A stretch of DNA of 64,000 nt from Caldilineaceae bacterium (GTDB taxonomy: Bacteria > Chloroflexota > Anaerolineae > Caldilineales > Caldilineaceae): contig JAJEBF010000014.1 in the NCBI GenBank assembly GCA_022824025.1, positions 62,001 to 126,000 on the forward strand, read 5' to 3'. The notes below the pieces were generated by a model. That model was not told where the DNA came from, searched no databases, and saw only the letters and a list, made by a program, of their open reading frames with translations. The stretch's first letter is position 1; each line of letters starts with the position of its first letter. This document shows, in pieces, positions 9,948 to 19,517 of the stretch. The position numbers and the translations under genes were made by a program.

Positions 9948-10871
9948 ATGGAACACGATGCCGACAAACACCTGGTCTACCTCAACGGAGAGATGCTGCC
10001 GCCGGACCAAGCCAAAATCTCGGTCTTTGACACCGCTGTCACCCTCGGCGATACCGTGACCGAATCAACCCGCACCTTCGGTCACAGACCGTTCAAATTG
10101 GACAATCACATCAGGCGCCTCTACAAATCGCTCAAGGTCAGCCGCATCAATCCCGGGCACTCTCCTGAGGAGATGACCGCCATCACGCTGCAGGTGCTGG
10201 AATCGAACCTGCCGCACGTGCCCCCGCACGAAGATGTCTGGATCGTGCACAACATCTCGCGCGGGATGGGCGCGGCCGCCGCCGACCCCACCCTGCAACG
10301 CTCCCCCGCCACCGTCATCATCAACACTGCGCCGATGATTCTGAAGGACTGGGCCGGCTTCTACACCGAAGGCTGCCATGCCGTCACGCCCTTCAGCCGC
10401 GCCGTCCCCACCCAGTCGCTGGATGCCCGCATCAAGAATCGCAGCCGCCTTGCCTACACCTTGGCGGAAGCCGAAGTCAAGCTCGTCGACCCGCAGGCGC
10501 AGAGCATTATCCTCGATACCGACGGCAATGTCACTGAAAACAAGGGCGGCAACTTCTTCATCTGGGCTGACGGTCTCCTCAAGACCCCGCACGCCCGCGG
10601 CGCTCTCGCCGGCGTCTCCCGCGAAACCGTCCTCGAACTGGCCCAAACGCAGGGCATTCCCACGCAGATCACGGACTTTCAACCGTACGACATTTACACT
10701 GCCGACGAGGCATTCTTCACCAGCACGCCCTATTGCATCATGCCCGCCACAAAGTTCAACGGCCTTCCAGTCGGCGACGGCGCAGTCGGCCCTGTCACCA
10801 AACGGCTGCTGCAAGCATGGAGCGACCTCGTGGGCCTCGATATCGCGGCCCAGGCCCAAGGTCATCTGTAG
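9948..10871 (+). CDS. Class IV PLP-dependent aminotransferase (branched-chain/D-amino-acid aminotransferase fold)
   Basis: 307 residues, matching the IlvE/D-amino-acid aminotransferase/aminodeoxychorismate lyase family. The Schiff-base lysine is K163 (RIKNRSRL). The phosphate and ring contacts are recognisable: E197 in TENKGGNFF, then TPHARGALAGVSR, the usual TP-x-L-x-G-x-x-R segment. The start at ATG 9948 has AGGAG eight bases upstream; a GTG three codons earlier overlaps that site and is unlikely. It stands alone between a terminator-like palindrome and convergent genes. Which amino acid it uses, and with which stereochemistry, cannot be told from sequence alone. Confidence 0.9.
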   Translation: MEHDADKHLVYLNGEMLPPDQAKISVFDTAVTLGDTVTESTRTFGHRPFKLDNHIRRLYKSLKVSRINPGHSPEEMTAITLQVLESNLPHVPPHEDVWIVHNISRGMGAAAADPTLQRSPATVIINTAPMILKDWAGFYTEGCHAVTPFSRAVPTQSLDARIKNRSRLAYTLAEAEVKLVDPQAQSIILDTDGNVTENKGGNFFIWADGLLKTPHARGALAGVSRETVLELAQTQGIPTQITDFQPYDIYTADEAFFTSTPYCIMPATKFNGLPVGDGAVGPVTKRLLQAWSDLVGLDIAAQAQGHL

Positions 10872-10900
10872 TCTGTAAGAGGCGATAAAAGGAGTTTGAC

Positions 10901-11578
10901 CTACGCCGCAGAACCCGATCCAACCCGTTCAAACACTGTGATCTGCCACATCCCTTCCGTTGCCGCGTGAACCGGCTCCAACCCATCCCCTTCTGCGATC
11001 AGATGTACCTCTCGGTGGGGATGCACAAATGTCCGAAAATCCTTGCGTTTTATCTTGAGGTACAAATTGAACAGCCCGAATGCCAGGCGCACCCACCAAT
11101 TCTCACGAGGATAGCTCAGCGCCAGGAACCGCTCCGCCTTGCTTGCGGAGGCCCCCAGCAGCTGCTTCAAATGGGGATAACAGCAGATCACACGGTCAAG
11201 GATCACCGCGTCTGCCGGCTCGACCAGCGCGGCCGCGCTGGTGAAGTCGCCGTGCATATATTGAACCTGGCTCTCCTGACCGAGCCTGGCGCCAATCTCT
11301 TGCGCCGCCTTGATATATGCAGATGAGGCTTCGACCGCGACCACGCTTTCGACAAGGCCGCGACGAAGCAGCTCGTGGTGCACGCCACCCGCTCCGCTGC
11401 CGACTTCCAACACCCGCATCGGCCCGTCACTATTTTCCTCAAGATAGGCAATGAGCCGCTTGGCGCGCGTTTCGAGCCCATTACGAATGTATGCGTCGGC
11501 TTCTCTGCCTGCCCAATCCGCATCGAACATCCCTTCGTAATCGCCAGATTCCGGTTGTCCACAGCAGCTGCAAGGCAT
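10901..11578 (-). CDS. Class I SAM-dependent methyltransferase
   Basis: 225 residues with the Rossmann-type methyltransferase core. Motif I is VLEVGSGAGG (residues 56-65), the acidic end of beta-2 is VVAVEAS, and ILDRVICCYP is the motif-IV region. The C-terminal half (SYPRENWWVRL ... NLYLKIKRKDFRTFVHP) resembles methyltransferases related to BchM/UbiG. A small cysteine cluster (CSCC) opens the protein and could bind metal or be incidental. It is the last gene of the minus-strand group, 69 bases after the fumarylacetoacetase-family gene, and converges on the class IV aminotransferase. Substrate unknown. Confidence 0.85.
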   Translation of the reverse strand: MPCSCCGQPESGDYEGMFDADWAGREADAYIRNGLETRAKRLIAYLEENSDGPMRVLEVGSGAGGVHHELLRRGLVESVVAVEASSAYIKAAQEIGARLGQESQVQYMHGDFTSAAALVEPADAVILDRVICCYPHLKQLLGASASKAERFLALSYPRENWWVRLAFGLFNLYLKIKRKDFRTFVHPHREVHLIAEGDGLEPVHAATEGMWQITVFERVGSGSAA

Positions 11579-11647
11579 GGAATGCCTCCCTTTTTCATCT
11601 ACCTGCCAACCCGCTTCGCGCCAGGCTTCGGGTCCTTCCCGGTCGTT

Positions 11648-12577
11648 TCAAATGGCCTCCACCGTGTTCTCCAGCACGCCCAGCCCTTCGATCTCACCCT
11701 TGATCCGGTCGCCCGGCTCCAGCCGGACTTTCTTGGCATGGCCGACGCCCGCCGGTGTGCCCGTGCTAAGCAGATCGCCCGGCTCCAGCGTTACGAATTG
11801 CGAAACGAAGGAGAGCGCCTCCGCCGGTGAAAAGATCATCTGTCCGGAGTTCGCGTCCTGCTGTAGGGTGTCGTTGTGCCACAGGCGCATGCGTAACTGA
11901 TCGGCGCGGGGGACCTCGTCCCGCGTCGTGATCCACGGCCCCATCGGCGCAAAGGTGTCCAGCCACTTGCCCACCAGCCAGTCGAAGAACCAGTCTCCTT
12001 CCTGCTCCGCCAGCTGATTGCGGAACGTCAGCTCCCGCGCCGATATGTCATTGAATATCGTGTAGCCCATGATGTGCGCTTCCGCCTGTTCCGGCGTGAG
12101 GTCGCGGCCGCGTTTCCCAACCACCACCGCCAGCTCCAACTCCCAGTCAGCGAAACCGGTCGACGGCGGAATCCGGATCGGCTGCTTCGTTGCCGTCACC
12201 GATGAACTGGGCTTGATGAAAAAACGCGGGATCATCTTCTCCTTGCCGATGTAGGAGCCGCCCCCTTCCTCGATATGGCTGGCATAGTTGCCTGCCAGAC
12301 ACATCAGCTTGCCAGGACAGGGCAGCGGCGCCTTCAAAGTGACTTCGTGCAGAGGAATCTTCAGGTCCGGCCCGTTCTTGTTCCTGGCCCAGTCTAACGT
12401 AGCCTGAACGCCCTCCATCGCGGCCTCCCCCGCTCCCAGCAGCGTCAGCATGTCCGCGACCGAAGCCGGGTCCCCCAGCCGGCACGCTTCCATCGCGCCC
12501 TTCAGATCGTAGATGTGATCCCCTTCCACCGCGCCCACACGTTCCCCTGCTTTTCCCACATACGTCGCCAGTTTCAT
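11648..12577 (-). CDS. Fumarylacetoacetate hydrolase (FAH) superfamily protein
   Basis: 309 residues with the C-terminal FAH catalytic domain. The metal-binding acids are seen in DWELELAVVVG (E-x-E) and FNDISARE, and the closing motif LLSTGTPAGVG is diagnostic. The superfamily covers fumarylpyruvate and acylpyruvate hydrolases, 2-keto-4-pentenoate hydratases, oxaloacetate decarboxylases and sugar-acid dehydratase or hydrolase variants that split or dehydrate 2-keto acids with Mg2+. A ribosome site AAGGAATAG precedes the ATG. It lies 76 bases after the GH63-type glucosidase gene. A sugar-acid step is plausible from neighbours but unproven. Confidence 0.93.
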   Translation of the reverse strand: MKLATYVGKAGERVGAVEGDHIYDLKGAMEACRLGDPASVADMLTLLGAGEAAMEGVQATLDWARNKNGPDLKIPLHEVTLKAPLPCPGKLMCLAGNYASHIEEGGGSYIGKEKMIPRFFIKPSSSVTATKQPIRIPPSTGFADWELELAVVVGKRGRDLTPEQAEAHIMGYTIFNDISARELTFRNQLAEQEGDWFFDWLVGKWLDTFAPMGPWITTRDEVPRADQLRMRLWHNDTLQQDANSGQMIFSPAEALSFVSQFVTLEPGDLLSTGTPAGVGHAKKVRLEPGDRIKGEIEGLGVLENTVEAI

Positions 12578-12653
12578 CGTTCTATTCCTTTATCCCGGTC
12601 TGTGACAAACTGAATGTCTGAATTTTCGTCCATTCTTGATATGAGCACTTCGC

Positions 12654-15389
12654 TCATTTGAGCCCGCCGGACTGTTGCAACAGTTTCGCCACAAGACCTG
12701 TCCACCCAGTCTGGTGGCTGGCCCCCAACCCGGTTCCGTCGTCTCCGTTGAAATACTCGTGAAATAAAATATGCTCTCGCCAGTGTGGATCCTCCTGGTA
12801 GAGGGGCTTCTCCCCATGGAATGGACGCCTTCCGTCGCCGTCGCGCAGGAAAAGCCGCATCAGCCGCCGCGACAGTTCCACCGCCACCTCGTCCAGCGTC
12901 ATCCAAACTCCTGACCCCGTTGGGCACTCAACTTTCAAGGCATCTCCATAATAGTGGTGATAGCGTTGCAGACTTTCAATAATGAGAAAATTGATCGGGA
13001 ACCAGACGGGTCCCCGCCAGTTGGAATTTCCGCCGTACATTCCGGAGAGGGATTCCGCCGGCTCATACTGTATTGTAAATGTCCTGTCACCGACATGAAC
13101 GTGATAGGGCTGCTTCTCGTGGGCTTTCGACAGCGACCGGATTCCATAAGGAGACAGAAACTCCTCCTCGTCCAAAAGGTAGCGCAGGATGCTTTCCAAT
13201 TTGTCACGTGACAGCAAGGAGACGAGGTATCGCTCCCCCACGCCAGGCGTGTCAATGCTGCTAATCGTAGCGGTCAGGCGCGGCCTGTTCTTGATAAACC
13301 AGTGCGTGCGCCGGTTGAACTCCGGCAGCGAGGACATCAAACGCGGCTCCAACGTCTCCACGGCAAAAAGCGGGATCAGCCCGACCATCGACCGAACCTT
13401 CAGTGGAATCATGGACCCGTCGTGCATGTGCAGCAGATCGTAGTAGAAGCGGTCCTTCTCATTCCAAAGCGAGGCTCCCTCACCCCTTTTTTCGTTCATT
13501 GCCGTGGCAATGCGCAGGAAATGTTCGAAGAACTTCGTCGCCATATCCTGGTACACCGAGAAGTTCGTTGAAATATCCTGGTAAACCGTATCCTGCTCGG
13601 CCAGCTCCAGTGCTATCTTCATCATCATCAGACAGTAAAAGCCCATCCACGCGGTTCCGTCCGACTGATCGATGTGGCCCCCTTCGGGCAAGCCCGCGCT
13701 GCGATCGAAAACGCTGATATTGTCCAACCCCAGGAAGCCGCCCTGGAAGACATTGTTGCCATCCTCGTCTTTGCGGTTGACCCACCACGTGAAGTTGAGC
13801 AGGAGCTTATGGAAAAGCCCTTCCAGAAACGGCCTGTCCGGTATGCCGCTCTGACGGGCGTCGATCTTGTAGACCCGCCACACGGCCCACGCATGCACCG
13901 GCGGGTTGACATCGCCGAAATGCCACTCATACGCCGGCAAGGCGCCATTGGGGTGCATATACCACTCCCGCGTCGAAAGCGTAAGCTGCCGCTTCGCGTA
14001 GTCTGCATCCACCATCACCAGCGGAATGCAGTGGAACGCCGTATCCCAGGTGGCGTACCAGGGGTATTCCCACTTGTCCGGCATGGAAATTACGTCGAAG
14101 TTGTGCAGATGGTCCCAGTCGCCGTTGCGCCCGTTCCGGCGCCCTTCAGGCGCCGGCAAAATCGGATCCCCCCGCAGCCACTGCGGGATGTCATAGTAAT
14201 ACAACTGCTTCGTCCACAACATGCCGGCCAGCGCCTGCCTCTGTACCCGCCTCTCGTCCTCACTCAGCGTATCCTTCTGAACTGCCGCATAGAACTCGTC
14301 CGTTTCAGCAATCCGCCGCCGCAAACTGTTCTCGAATCCTCTGCCGAAAGGCTGCCGATGATCCCGGTTGGAAAGACGCCAGCGGTAGGTCCGCGAACCA
14401 CCCGCCGGGATGAAGTCAAAATAATGGACCGCCGCCTTCGTGCCGTGCTCAGCAGGGTTGACCGATTCGAGTTCACCGTTTATGACAAATCGGTGGAAGG
14501 CGTCCTTCACGTATGGCGTTCGATTCGGCGCGCCGAACAACAAGGCCGAATTGGTATCATTCTCAGTGAAGATCACTTCCCGCGCCTCCTCGGCCCAAAA
14601 GTGATAGGGCCCGAGCGCGGGATGTTCCACCTTGATCGCCATCGCTCCGTTCGGGCTTGGATGACGCGTCAGACTAGGCTGCTCGCCGACGTCGCCCAGC
14701 GGACCGCTCTCGTACCCCCAGCTCCACGTATTCCGAAACCACAATGTCGGCAGGAGATGGAAGCGCGCGCCTTCCGGCCCGCGATTCGTGACCGTGATGC
14801 GGGCCAGAATATCGTTCTCGTCCGCCTTGGCATACTCCACCATTACGTCGAAGTACCGGTTCTCTTCAAAAACGCCCGTATCCAGCAGTTCGAACTCGCC
14901 GTCTTCGTAGCCCCGCCGCCCGTTCTCCTCCACCAGCTGACTGTACGGAAACTCCGCCTGAGGATACTTGTAGAGCATCTTCATATAGCTGTGCGTCGGG
15001 CTGCTGTCCAGGTAAAAATAGCACTCCTTCACGTCCTCGCCGTGATTGCCTTCCGGGCCCGTCAGGCCGAACAGCCGCTCCTTCAATATCGGATCGTTGC
15101 CGTTCCACATCGCCAGCGCCAGGCAGAGGTACTGATTCCGATCGCAGATTCCCGCCAGCCCGTCTTCATTCCAACGGTAGGCCCGGCTACGCGCCTGGTC
15201 GTGGGAAAAGTAGTTCCACGTATCGCCATTCGCGCTATAATCCTCTCGCACAGTCCCCCAGGCCCGTTCGCTCAGATACGGCCCCCAGTGCTTCCAATTG
15301 TTCGTGCGCTTGCGATACCATTCCAGGCGCCGGTGCTCCGCCGTCTGCCCTGCATTGAGCCTGGAAAGCCCTCCCGTTCTGCTCGTCAC
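12654..15389 (-). CDS. GH63-type glucosidase (MGH1-like, six-hairpin catalytic domain)
   Basis: 911 residues, the size of bacterial proteins annotated as glucosidases of the GH63/mannosylglycerate-hydrolase group. The N-terminal part has the family's recognisable block around residues 33-130: [33 protein letters not shown] and [16 protein letters not shown]. The (alpha/alpha)6 barrel carries [29 protein letters not shown] and [16 protein letters not shown], and the C-terminus ends in the conserved [14 protein letters not shown]. No signal peptide is visible, so it should act inside the cell on imported alpha-glucosides or related compounds. It is followed by the FAH-family gene and preceded by a Gfo/Idh/MocA gene on the same strand. 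Confidence 0.9.
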   Translation of the reverse strand: MTSRTGGLSRLNAGQTAEHRRLEWYRKRTNNWKHWGPYLSERAWGTVREDYSANGDTWNYFSHDQARSRAYRWNEDGLAGICDRNQYLCLALAMWNGNDPILKERLFGLTGPEGNHGEDVKECYFYLDSSPTHSYMKMLYKYPQAEFPYSQLVEENGRRGYEDGEFELLDTGVFEENRYFDVMVEYAKADENDILARITVTNRGPEGARFHLLPTLWFRNTWSWGYESGPLGDVGEQPSLTRHPSPNGAMAIKVEHPALGPYHFWAEEAREVIFTENDTNSALLFGAPNRTPYVKDAFHRFVINGELESVNPAEHGTKAAVHYFDFIPAGGSRTYRWRLSNRDHRQPFGRGFENSLRRRIAETDEFYAAVQKDTLSEDERRVQRQALAGMLWTKQLYYYDIPQWLRGDPILPAPEGRRNGRNGDWDHLHNFDVISMPDKWEYPWYATWDTAFHCIPLVMVDADYAKRQLTLSTREWYMHPNGALPAYEWHFGDVNPPVHAWAVWRVYKIDARQSGIPDRPFLEGLFHKLLLNFTWWVNRKDEDGNNVFQGGFLGLDNISVFDRSAGLPEGGHIDQSDGTAWMGFYCLMMMKIALELAEQDTVYQDISTNFSVYQDMATKFFEHFLRIATAMNEKRGEGASLWNEKDRFYYDLLHMHDGSMIPLKVRSMVGLIPLFAVETLEPRLMSSLPEFNRRTHWFIKNRPRLTATISSIDTPGVGERYLVSLLSRDKLESILRYLLDEEEFLSPYGIRSLSKAHEKQPYHVHVGDRTFTIQYEPAESLSGMYGGNSNWRGPVWFPINFLIIESLQRYHHYYGDALKVECPTGSGVWMTLDEVAVELSRRLMRLFLRDGDGRRPFHGEKPLYQEDPHWREHILFHEYFNGDDGTGLGASHQTGWTGLVAKLLQQSGGLK

Positions 15390-15498
15390 ATTCTCTCTCC
15401 GCTTCTCACTCCGATTCGCCCTGCGCCTGCCCCGCGGCGTAACACCGCTTCGTCAACCCCTCTATCTTCCCCACTACCTGTCCGCGCCCAACATCCAG

Positions 15499-15543
15499 CT
15501 GACCGCAGACCGCAGACCACTGGCCACTGACCACTGACCACTG
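15499..15543. repeat. Degenerate tandem 7-bp repeat
   Basis: Six consecutive heptamers plus three bases: CTGACCG, CAGACCG, CAGACCA, CTGGCCA, CTGACCA, CTGACCA, CTG. It fills most of the gap between the GH63 gene and the Gfo gene. The strict 7-base period and drift of single positions recall the short tandemly repeated repetitive (STRR) heptamers known from cyanobacteria and other phyla. Confidence 0.8.
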
Positions 15544-15547
15544 CTTT

Positions 15548-16618
15548 TCAAATTTCGACGCGCCGACCGCTGCGGCTCGACTCGTAGGCCGCGTCCACCA
15601 CCTTGGCGACCCGCACCGCGTCCGCCCCGGTCGCCAGCGGTTCACCCTCGCCCTGACAGGCGCGGATGAACGCGCGTAAAAAGGACTCCCCGGATGCCCC
15701 GCCATACGCCGGCGACTCGCCAAACGTGTACGTAAACGTCCGCCGCGGCGCGGATGCCCAGCTCGGGTGCGCGCTCTCCACGTAGATGCTGTTCGGCGTT
15801 CCATTGGAACTGTAGGTGATGCGGCCCAGGCGTCCGTTCACGCTCACGTACGTGTCATAACCGACGGCATTGTGATATCCGCTTCCGCTCATCGCCAGCA
15901 TATACCCGGCGTGAAACGTCCCCACCGCGCCCGAGGCGAATCCCAACGACAGGGCCGCCACGTCTTCAACGTCAATATCCTCTCCGCTGCGCGTCGCAAT
16001 CTGCGCCGCCACCGAAACGATCTCATCCTGCGTGATGTTCAGAATCTGATCGATGTAATGGCAGCCCAGCCACGATAAGATGCCGCCCCCGGCCTTGTCC
16101 ATATTGAAGAGCCAGTGGCGTGGATCGCGCACCTGAACCTGCGTGGTCACCATCCGCATCTCCACCGAAACCAGTTCCCCGATCAAGCCCTGCTCCACAA
16201 CGCGCCGTGCGTCGCGGATCGGAGGCAACGCCCGATTCTGGTAAAAGACTCCCAGCTTGCGCTGCGCCCGGTCCGCCGCCGCGGCGACCTCCGCGCTTGC
16301 GGCGGCCGTCTTGCCGATCGGCTTGTCCGTGATTACATGTTTGCCTGCCTCGAGCGCGCGCATGAAAATCGGCGGACCCAAATCATTCCGCAGCGCCCCC
16401 ACCACAAACAGGATCCGCTCATCCTCCAATACCGAATCCAGCTCCGTCGTTGTCCTCCCGACCTTCTCCCCTTGCTCCGCCAGCGTCGACTGCAGCAGCG
16501 CCTCGTCCTTGTCCCACAACGTGACGCTGCCCACCTCCGACACAGCCTGCAACGTGCGTAGATGGGCCAGCGAATGGGGATGCGATAGTCCTAATAGGGC
16601 TGCATGTACGTCCGACAT
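15548..16618 (-). CDS. Gfo/Idh/MocA family oxidoreductase
   Basis: 356 residues. The N-terminal NAD(P) fold begins ALLGLSHPHSLAH, a less glycine-rich version of the usual GxGxxG. The family hallmark follows as TDKPIGKT (the EKP-motif position, with D for E). The C-terminal alpha/beta domain has GCHYIDQILNI, the histidine/aspartate motif that contacts substrate sugar. ATG at 16618 has GGAGGCAGG just upstream; the GTG five codons earlier lies in that ribosome site. It appears to head the minus-strand sugar-catabolic group from a promoter at 17101-17129. It is not a close relative of the three plus-strand Gfo genes. Confidence 0.92.
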   Translation of the reverse strand: MSDVHAALLGLSHPHSLAHLRTLQAVSEVGSVTLWDKDEALLQSTLAEQGEKVGRTTTELDSVLEDERILFVVGALRNDLGPPIFMRALEAGKHVITDKPIGKTAAASAEVAAAADRAQRKLGVFYQNRALPPIRDARRVVEQGLIGELVSVEMRMVTTQVQVRDPRHWLFNMDKAGGGILSWLGCHYIDQILNITQDEIVSVAAQIATRSGEDIDVEDVAALSLGFASGAVGTFHAGYMLAMSGSGYHNAVGYDTYVSVNGRLGRITYSSNGTPNSIYVESAHPSWASAPRRTFTYTFGESPAYGGASGESFLRAFIRACQGEGEPLATGADAVRVAKVVDAAYESSRSGRRVEI

Positions 16619-17194
16619 ATGTCCTGCCTCCACTTATGTACGCTCGTCGTCCAGAGACAGCACCGCTTTCACTGCCGCCGGCGTCTCCAAGTCGACAGAA
16701 TCCTCTCTCTTCCCCTCTCCCGCTTTCGCCTGCGGGGCCTCCCCCACCCCCCACCCTTCGGACCGCACGCCAGCGCCATCGGATCGCGGCCCCTCCGCGC
16801 CCCGGCCTTCCCGCCAGCCGCCGGTTCGCAGACCCAGCCCCACCGCGCCTGCCGCCCTGCCCTCTGCGCGACGGGCCGGGGCATGCAGGGAACATGTCTC
16901 TATGCGTCGAACTTCAAAACCCGGCGCCCCCTCCAAGGCGGGCCCCCGGTCTCTCGCCCTGACCAATTCGCCAGTCTCCAACCGTCAGTCAGGCGTGTAC
17001 CAGGTCCGCCTCGGGAAGAGGCGCTAGCGTCCACTGTGCTGATAAACTCAGGTGGGCGTTGTCTTTCGCGGTAGCGCAATTCATGGAAATACGTTAGCAT
17101 ATCCTAAAGGCGATTCAACTGCGTGTCAACCCTTTTGTGGTCCCTGAATGGGGCCGCATCCCGCAATTCAAGGCCCGCGCCCTGGAGGTCCTTC
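16619..17194. other. Divergent intergenic region, 576 bases
   Basis: The region separates two sets of Gfo/Idh/MocA genes reading outward. It contains a good minus-strand promoter at 17101-17129 and a GC-rich, pyrimidine-biased stretch at 16690-16960. Several short frames are open on the minus strand (16634-16981 from a TTG; 16900-17100 from an ATG), but their composition is Arg/Gly/Pro-rich and none has a ribosome site. The promoter for the rightward genes is not obvious. Confidence 0.5.
17101..17129 (-). promoter_or_regulatory. Sigma-70-type promoter on the minus strand
   Basis: TTGACA (17124-17129) and TAGGAT (17101-17106) are separated by 17 bases. It would transcribe leftward toward the Gfo gene at 15548-16618 with a leader of about 475 bases. 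Confidence 0.55.
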
Positions 17195-18307
17195 ATGTAT
17201 AGAGCGGCAGTAATCGGCCTGGGACGAATGGGCAGCACATTCGACGATGAAATGACAAGGGGCGGGTCGATCTTCCTGCCCTACTGCCATGCGCCCACCT
17301 ACATGGCATCCCCCCACACCCGGCTCGTCGCCGGCGCAGACCTTCACGCCGAGCAGGGCGCCATCTTCGGCCAGCGCTGGGGCCTCGCGCCAGACCGCAT
17401 CTATACTGACTATCGCGACATGCTCGCGGCCGAACAGCCCGATATCGTCAGCGTCTGCACCACCGCGCGCCACCGCGCCGCCATCATGAAGGATGCCATC
17501 GAGGCCGGCGTCAAGGCCATCTGGGCCGAAAAACCTTTCACCATCAGTCTCGCCGAGGCCGACGAAGTCATCGACCTCAGCCAACGCAACGATGTCTCCA
17601 TCGCTGTAAACTGTTCGCGCCGTCACAACCCCTTCCTCACCGAAGCGCGCCGCATGGCGCAAGAGGGTGAGCTGGGTGAAATTCTCCAAATCACCGCCTA
17701 TGCCGAATGCCATATCTCCCACAACGGCAGCCACGCCATCGACACCATGCGCTACCTTGTCGGCGGCGACGTGGAATGGGTCTTCGGCGAAATGGAATCC
17801 GATGAAGAGGCGGCCGCCGACGAGGACCTCAAGGGAAACGGCTATCTTGCCTTTGACAACGGCGTGCGCGGCTACCTGCGCGCCATGCCAACCGGTATCG
17901 CCCCCTGGGAGTTCGACGTCATTGGGACCGAAGGACGCGTGCGTTCCCTGGCGAACGGAACCGATACCCAATACTACCGCTGGGTCCCCGGCGGCCTGCG
18001 CGACGAGGGCCTCCCTGCCCGCGCGCCCTTCCCCTTGCCGCTCAGCATCCAGGGGACCGGCCTGTCCGTCATGGACGACCTCGTCGCCGCAATCGAAACC
18101 GGGTCCTCCCCGCGCTGCTCCGCTGAAGATGGACGCAAGGCCCTCGAAATCGCCATCGCCCTCCGTGAATCCCACCGCCAGGGCGGCCGCCGTATCGACC
18201 TCCCAATCGACGACCGGTCCCAGCGAATTCTTTCCGTCGAAATCGGCGGCGATGCTCAGCCCGCACGTGTGCGCCGTTTGCAACAAGCTGCTTCAGCCGC
18301 CCGTTAG
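17195..18307 (+). CDS. Gfo/Idh/MocA family oxidoreductase, tandem copy 1
   Basis: 370 residues, a cytoplasmic NAD(P)-dependent dehydrogenase type that oxidises sugars, inositols or derivatives. The dinucleotide motif is AVIGLGRMGSTFDDE, the EKP motif is WAEKPFT, and the substrate-domain motif is HNGSHAIDTMRYL. The ATG at 17195 has GGAGG six bases upstream. It aligns without gaps over nearly its whole length with the next gene, with roughly three quarters of residues identical by eye, so the two are a tandem duplication. It opens the plus-strand run that continues with the dioxygenase and the isochorismatase-like gene. Confidence 0.94.
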   Translation: MYRAAVIGLGRMGSTFDDEMTRGGSIFLPYCHAPTYMASPHTRLVAGADLHAEQGAIFGQRWGLAPDRIYTDYRDMLAAEQPDIVSVCTTARHRAAIMKDAIEAGVKAIWAEKPFTISLAEADEVIDLSQRNDVSIAVNCSRRHNPFLTEARRMAQEGELGEILQITAYAECHISHNGSHAIDTMRYLVGGDVEWVFGEMESDEEAAADEDLKGNGYLAFDNGVRGYLRAMPTGIAPWEFDVIGTEGRVRSLANGTDTQYYRWVPGGLRDEGLPARAPFPLPLSIQGTGLSVMDDLVAAIETGSSPRCSAEDGRKALEIAIALRESHRQGGRRIDLPIDDRSQRILSVEIGGDAQPARVRRLQQAASAAR

Positions 18308-18346
18308 GATTCCTCCCGCCGCCCGCAACAGCCAGGAGCAACCAGC

Positions 18347-19456
18347 ATGTCCGATCCAACCTTTCGAGCCGCCGTTATCGGTCTGGGACGAATGGGCAGC
18401 ACATTTGACGATGAGATCAAGCAGGGGGGCCAGTTCTTTATGCCCTACTGCCACGCGCCAACCTATGCGGCCTCCCCCCACACTGAGCTCGTCGCCGGCG
18501 CCGACCCCCACGCAGAACAGGGCGAGATCTTCGCCAATCGATGGGGCCTCGATCAGAACAGCATTTACGCCGACTACCGCCAGATGCTGGAATCCGAAAA
18601 GCCCGATTTCGTCAGCCTCTGCACCACGGCCCGCCTGCGCGCCCAAATCATGATCGACGCCATCAATGCCGGCGTCAAGGCGATCTGGGCCGAAAAGCCC
18701 TTTACGCTCAGCCTCGCCGAGGCGGATGAAGTCATCGACCTCGCCTCGCGCAAAAACGTAGCCATCGCCGTCAACTGCTCCCGCCGATACAATGTATTCT
18801 TTACCGAAGCCCGCCGCATGGTCGAAGATGGCGAACTGGGCGAAATCCTCCAAATCACCGCCTACGCCCAGTGCAATCTCTCCCACAACGGCAGCCACGC
18901 CATCGACACCATGCGCTACCTGGCGGGCGGCGATGTGGAATGGGTCTTCGGCGAAATGGAGTCGGACGAGAAAGCAGCCGACGACGAGGATCTGATGGGC
19001 AACGGCTACATGGTCTTTGACAACGGCGTGCGCGGTTTCCTGCGCGGCACACCCACCGGCGCCGCCCCCTGGGAGTTCGACCTGATCGGCGCCGAAGGGC
19101 GGATCCGCTCCCTCGCGCAGGGCATGGAAACGCAGTACTACCGTTGGGTGCCCGGCGGTTTGCGCGGCCGCGGTCTGCCCGCCCGCGCCCCCTTCCCTCT
19201 GCCTACAACCATCCCCAGCATGGGCCTCGCCGTAATCGATGATCTCGTCCACTGCATCGACACCGGCGACCAGCCGCGCTGCTCCGCCATGGACGGACGC
19301 AAAGCGCTGGAAATCGCCATCGCGCTGCGAGAATCGCACCGCCGCGGCGGCATTCGCGTCGACATTCCGCTCGCCGATCGTTCCCTGCAGATCCTGTCGT
19401 CCGGCATCGCCCAAGACGCTGTGCCCGCCCGAATCCGCAGACTCCGCGCTCAATGA
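18347..19456 (+). CDS. Gfo/Idh/MocA family oxidoreductase, tandem copy 2
   Basis: 369 residues and near-duplicate of the gene 39 bases upstream. It keeps AVIGLGRMGSTFDDE, WAEKPFT and HNGSHAIDTMRYL, and both copies share the distinctive C-terminal part YYRWVPGGLR and PRCSA-DGRKALEIAIALRESHR. Differences cluster in surface segments and in the segment around residue 300, so the copies may differ in substrate rather than cofactor. Both may act in the same pathway, for example on alternative epimers, or form a mixed oligomer; the sequence alone does not say. Confidence 0.94.
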   Translation: MSDPTFRAAVIGLGRMGSTFDDEIKQGGQFFMPYCHAPTYAASPHTELVAGADPHAEQGEIFANRWGLDQNSIYADYRQMLESEKPDFVSLCTTARLRAQIMIDAINAGVKAIWAEKPFTLSLAEADEVIDLASRKNVAIAVNCSRRYNVFFTEARRMVEDGELGEILQITAYAQCNLSHNGSHAIDTMRYLAGGDVEWVFGEMESDEKAADDEDLMGNGYMVFDNGVRGFLRGTPTGAAPWEFDLIGAEGRIRSLAQGMETQYYRWVPGGLRGRGLPARAPFPLPTTIPSMGLAVIDDLVHCIDTGDQPRCSAMDGRKALEIAIALRESHRRGGIRVDIPLADRSLQILSSGIAQDAVPARIRRLRAQ

Positions 19457-19517
19457 CCAGTTCACCGGTGAAACCAACAGTTCCCACTTCCGACCGCCGC
19501 CACCCGGAGAAACAAGC

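Noticed and set aside
13674-15530. A 618-codon open frame opposite the GH63-type glucosidase.
   Set aside because: Same antisense effect; the minus-strand frame matches a known family end to end.
16634-16981. A possible small gene just before the minus-strand Gfo gene (115 codons from a TTG).
   Set aside because: No ribosome site, weak start and Arg/Gly/Ala-rich text; the end runs into the Gfo ribosome site but nothing else supports it.
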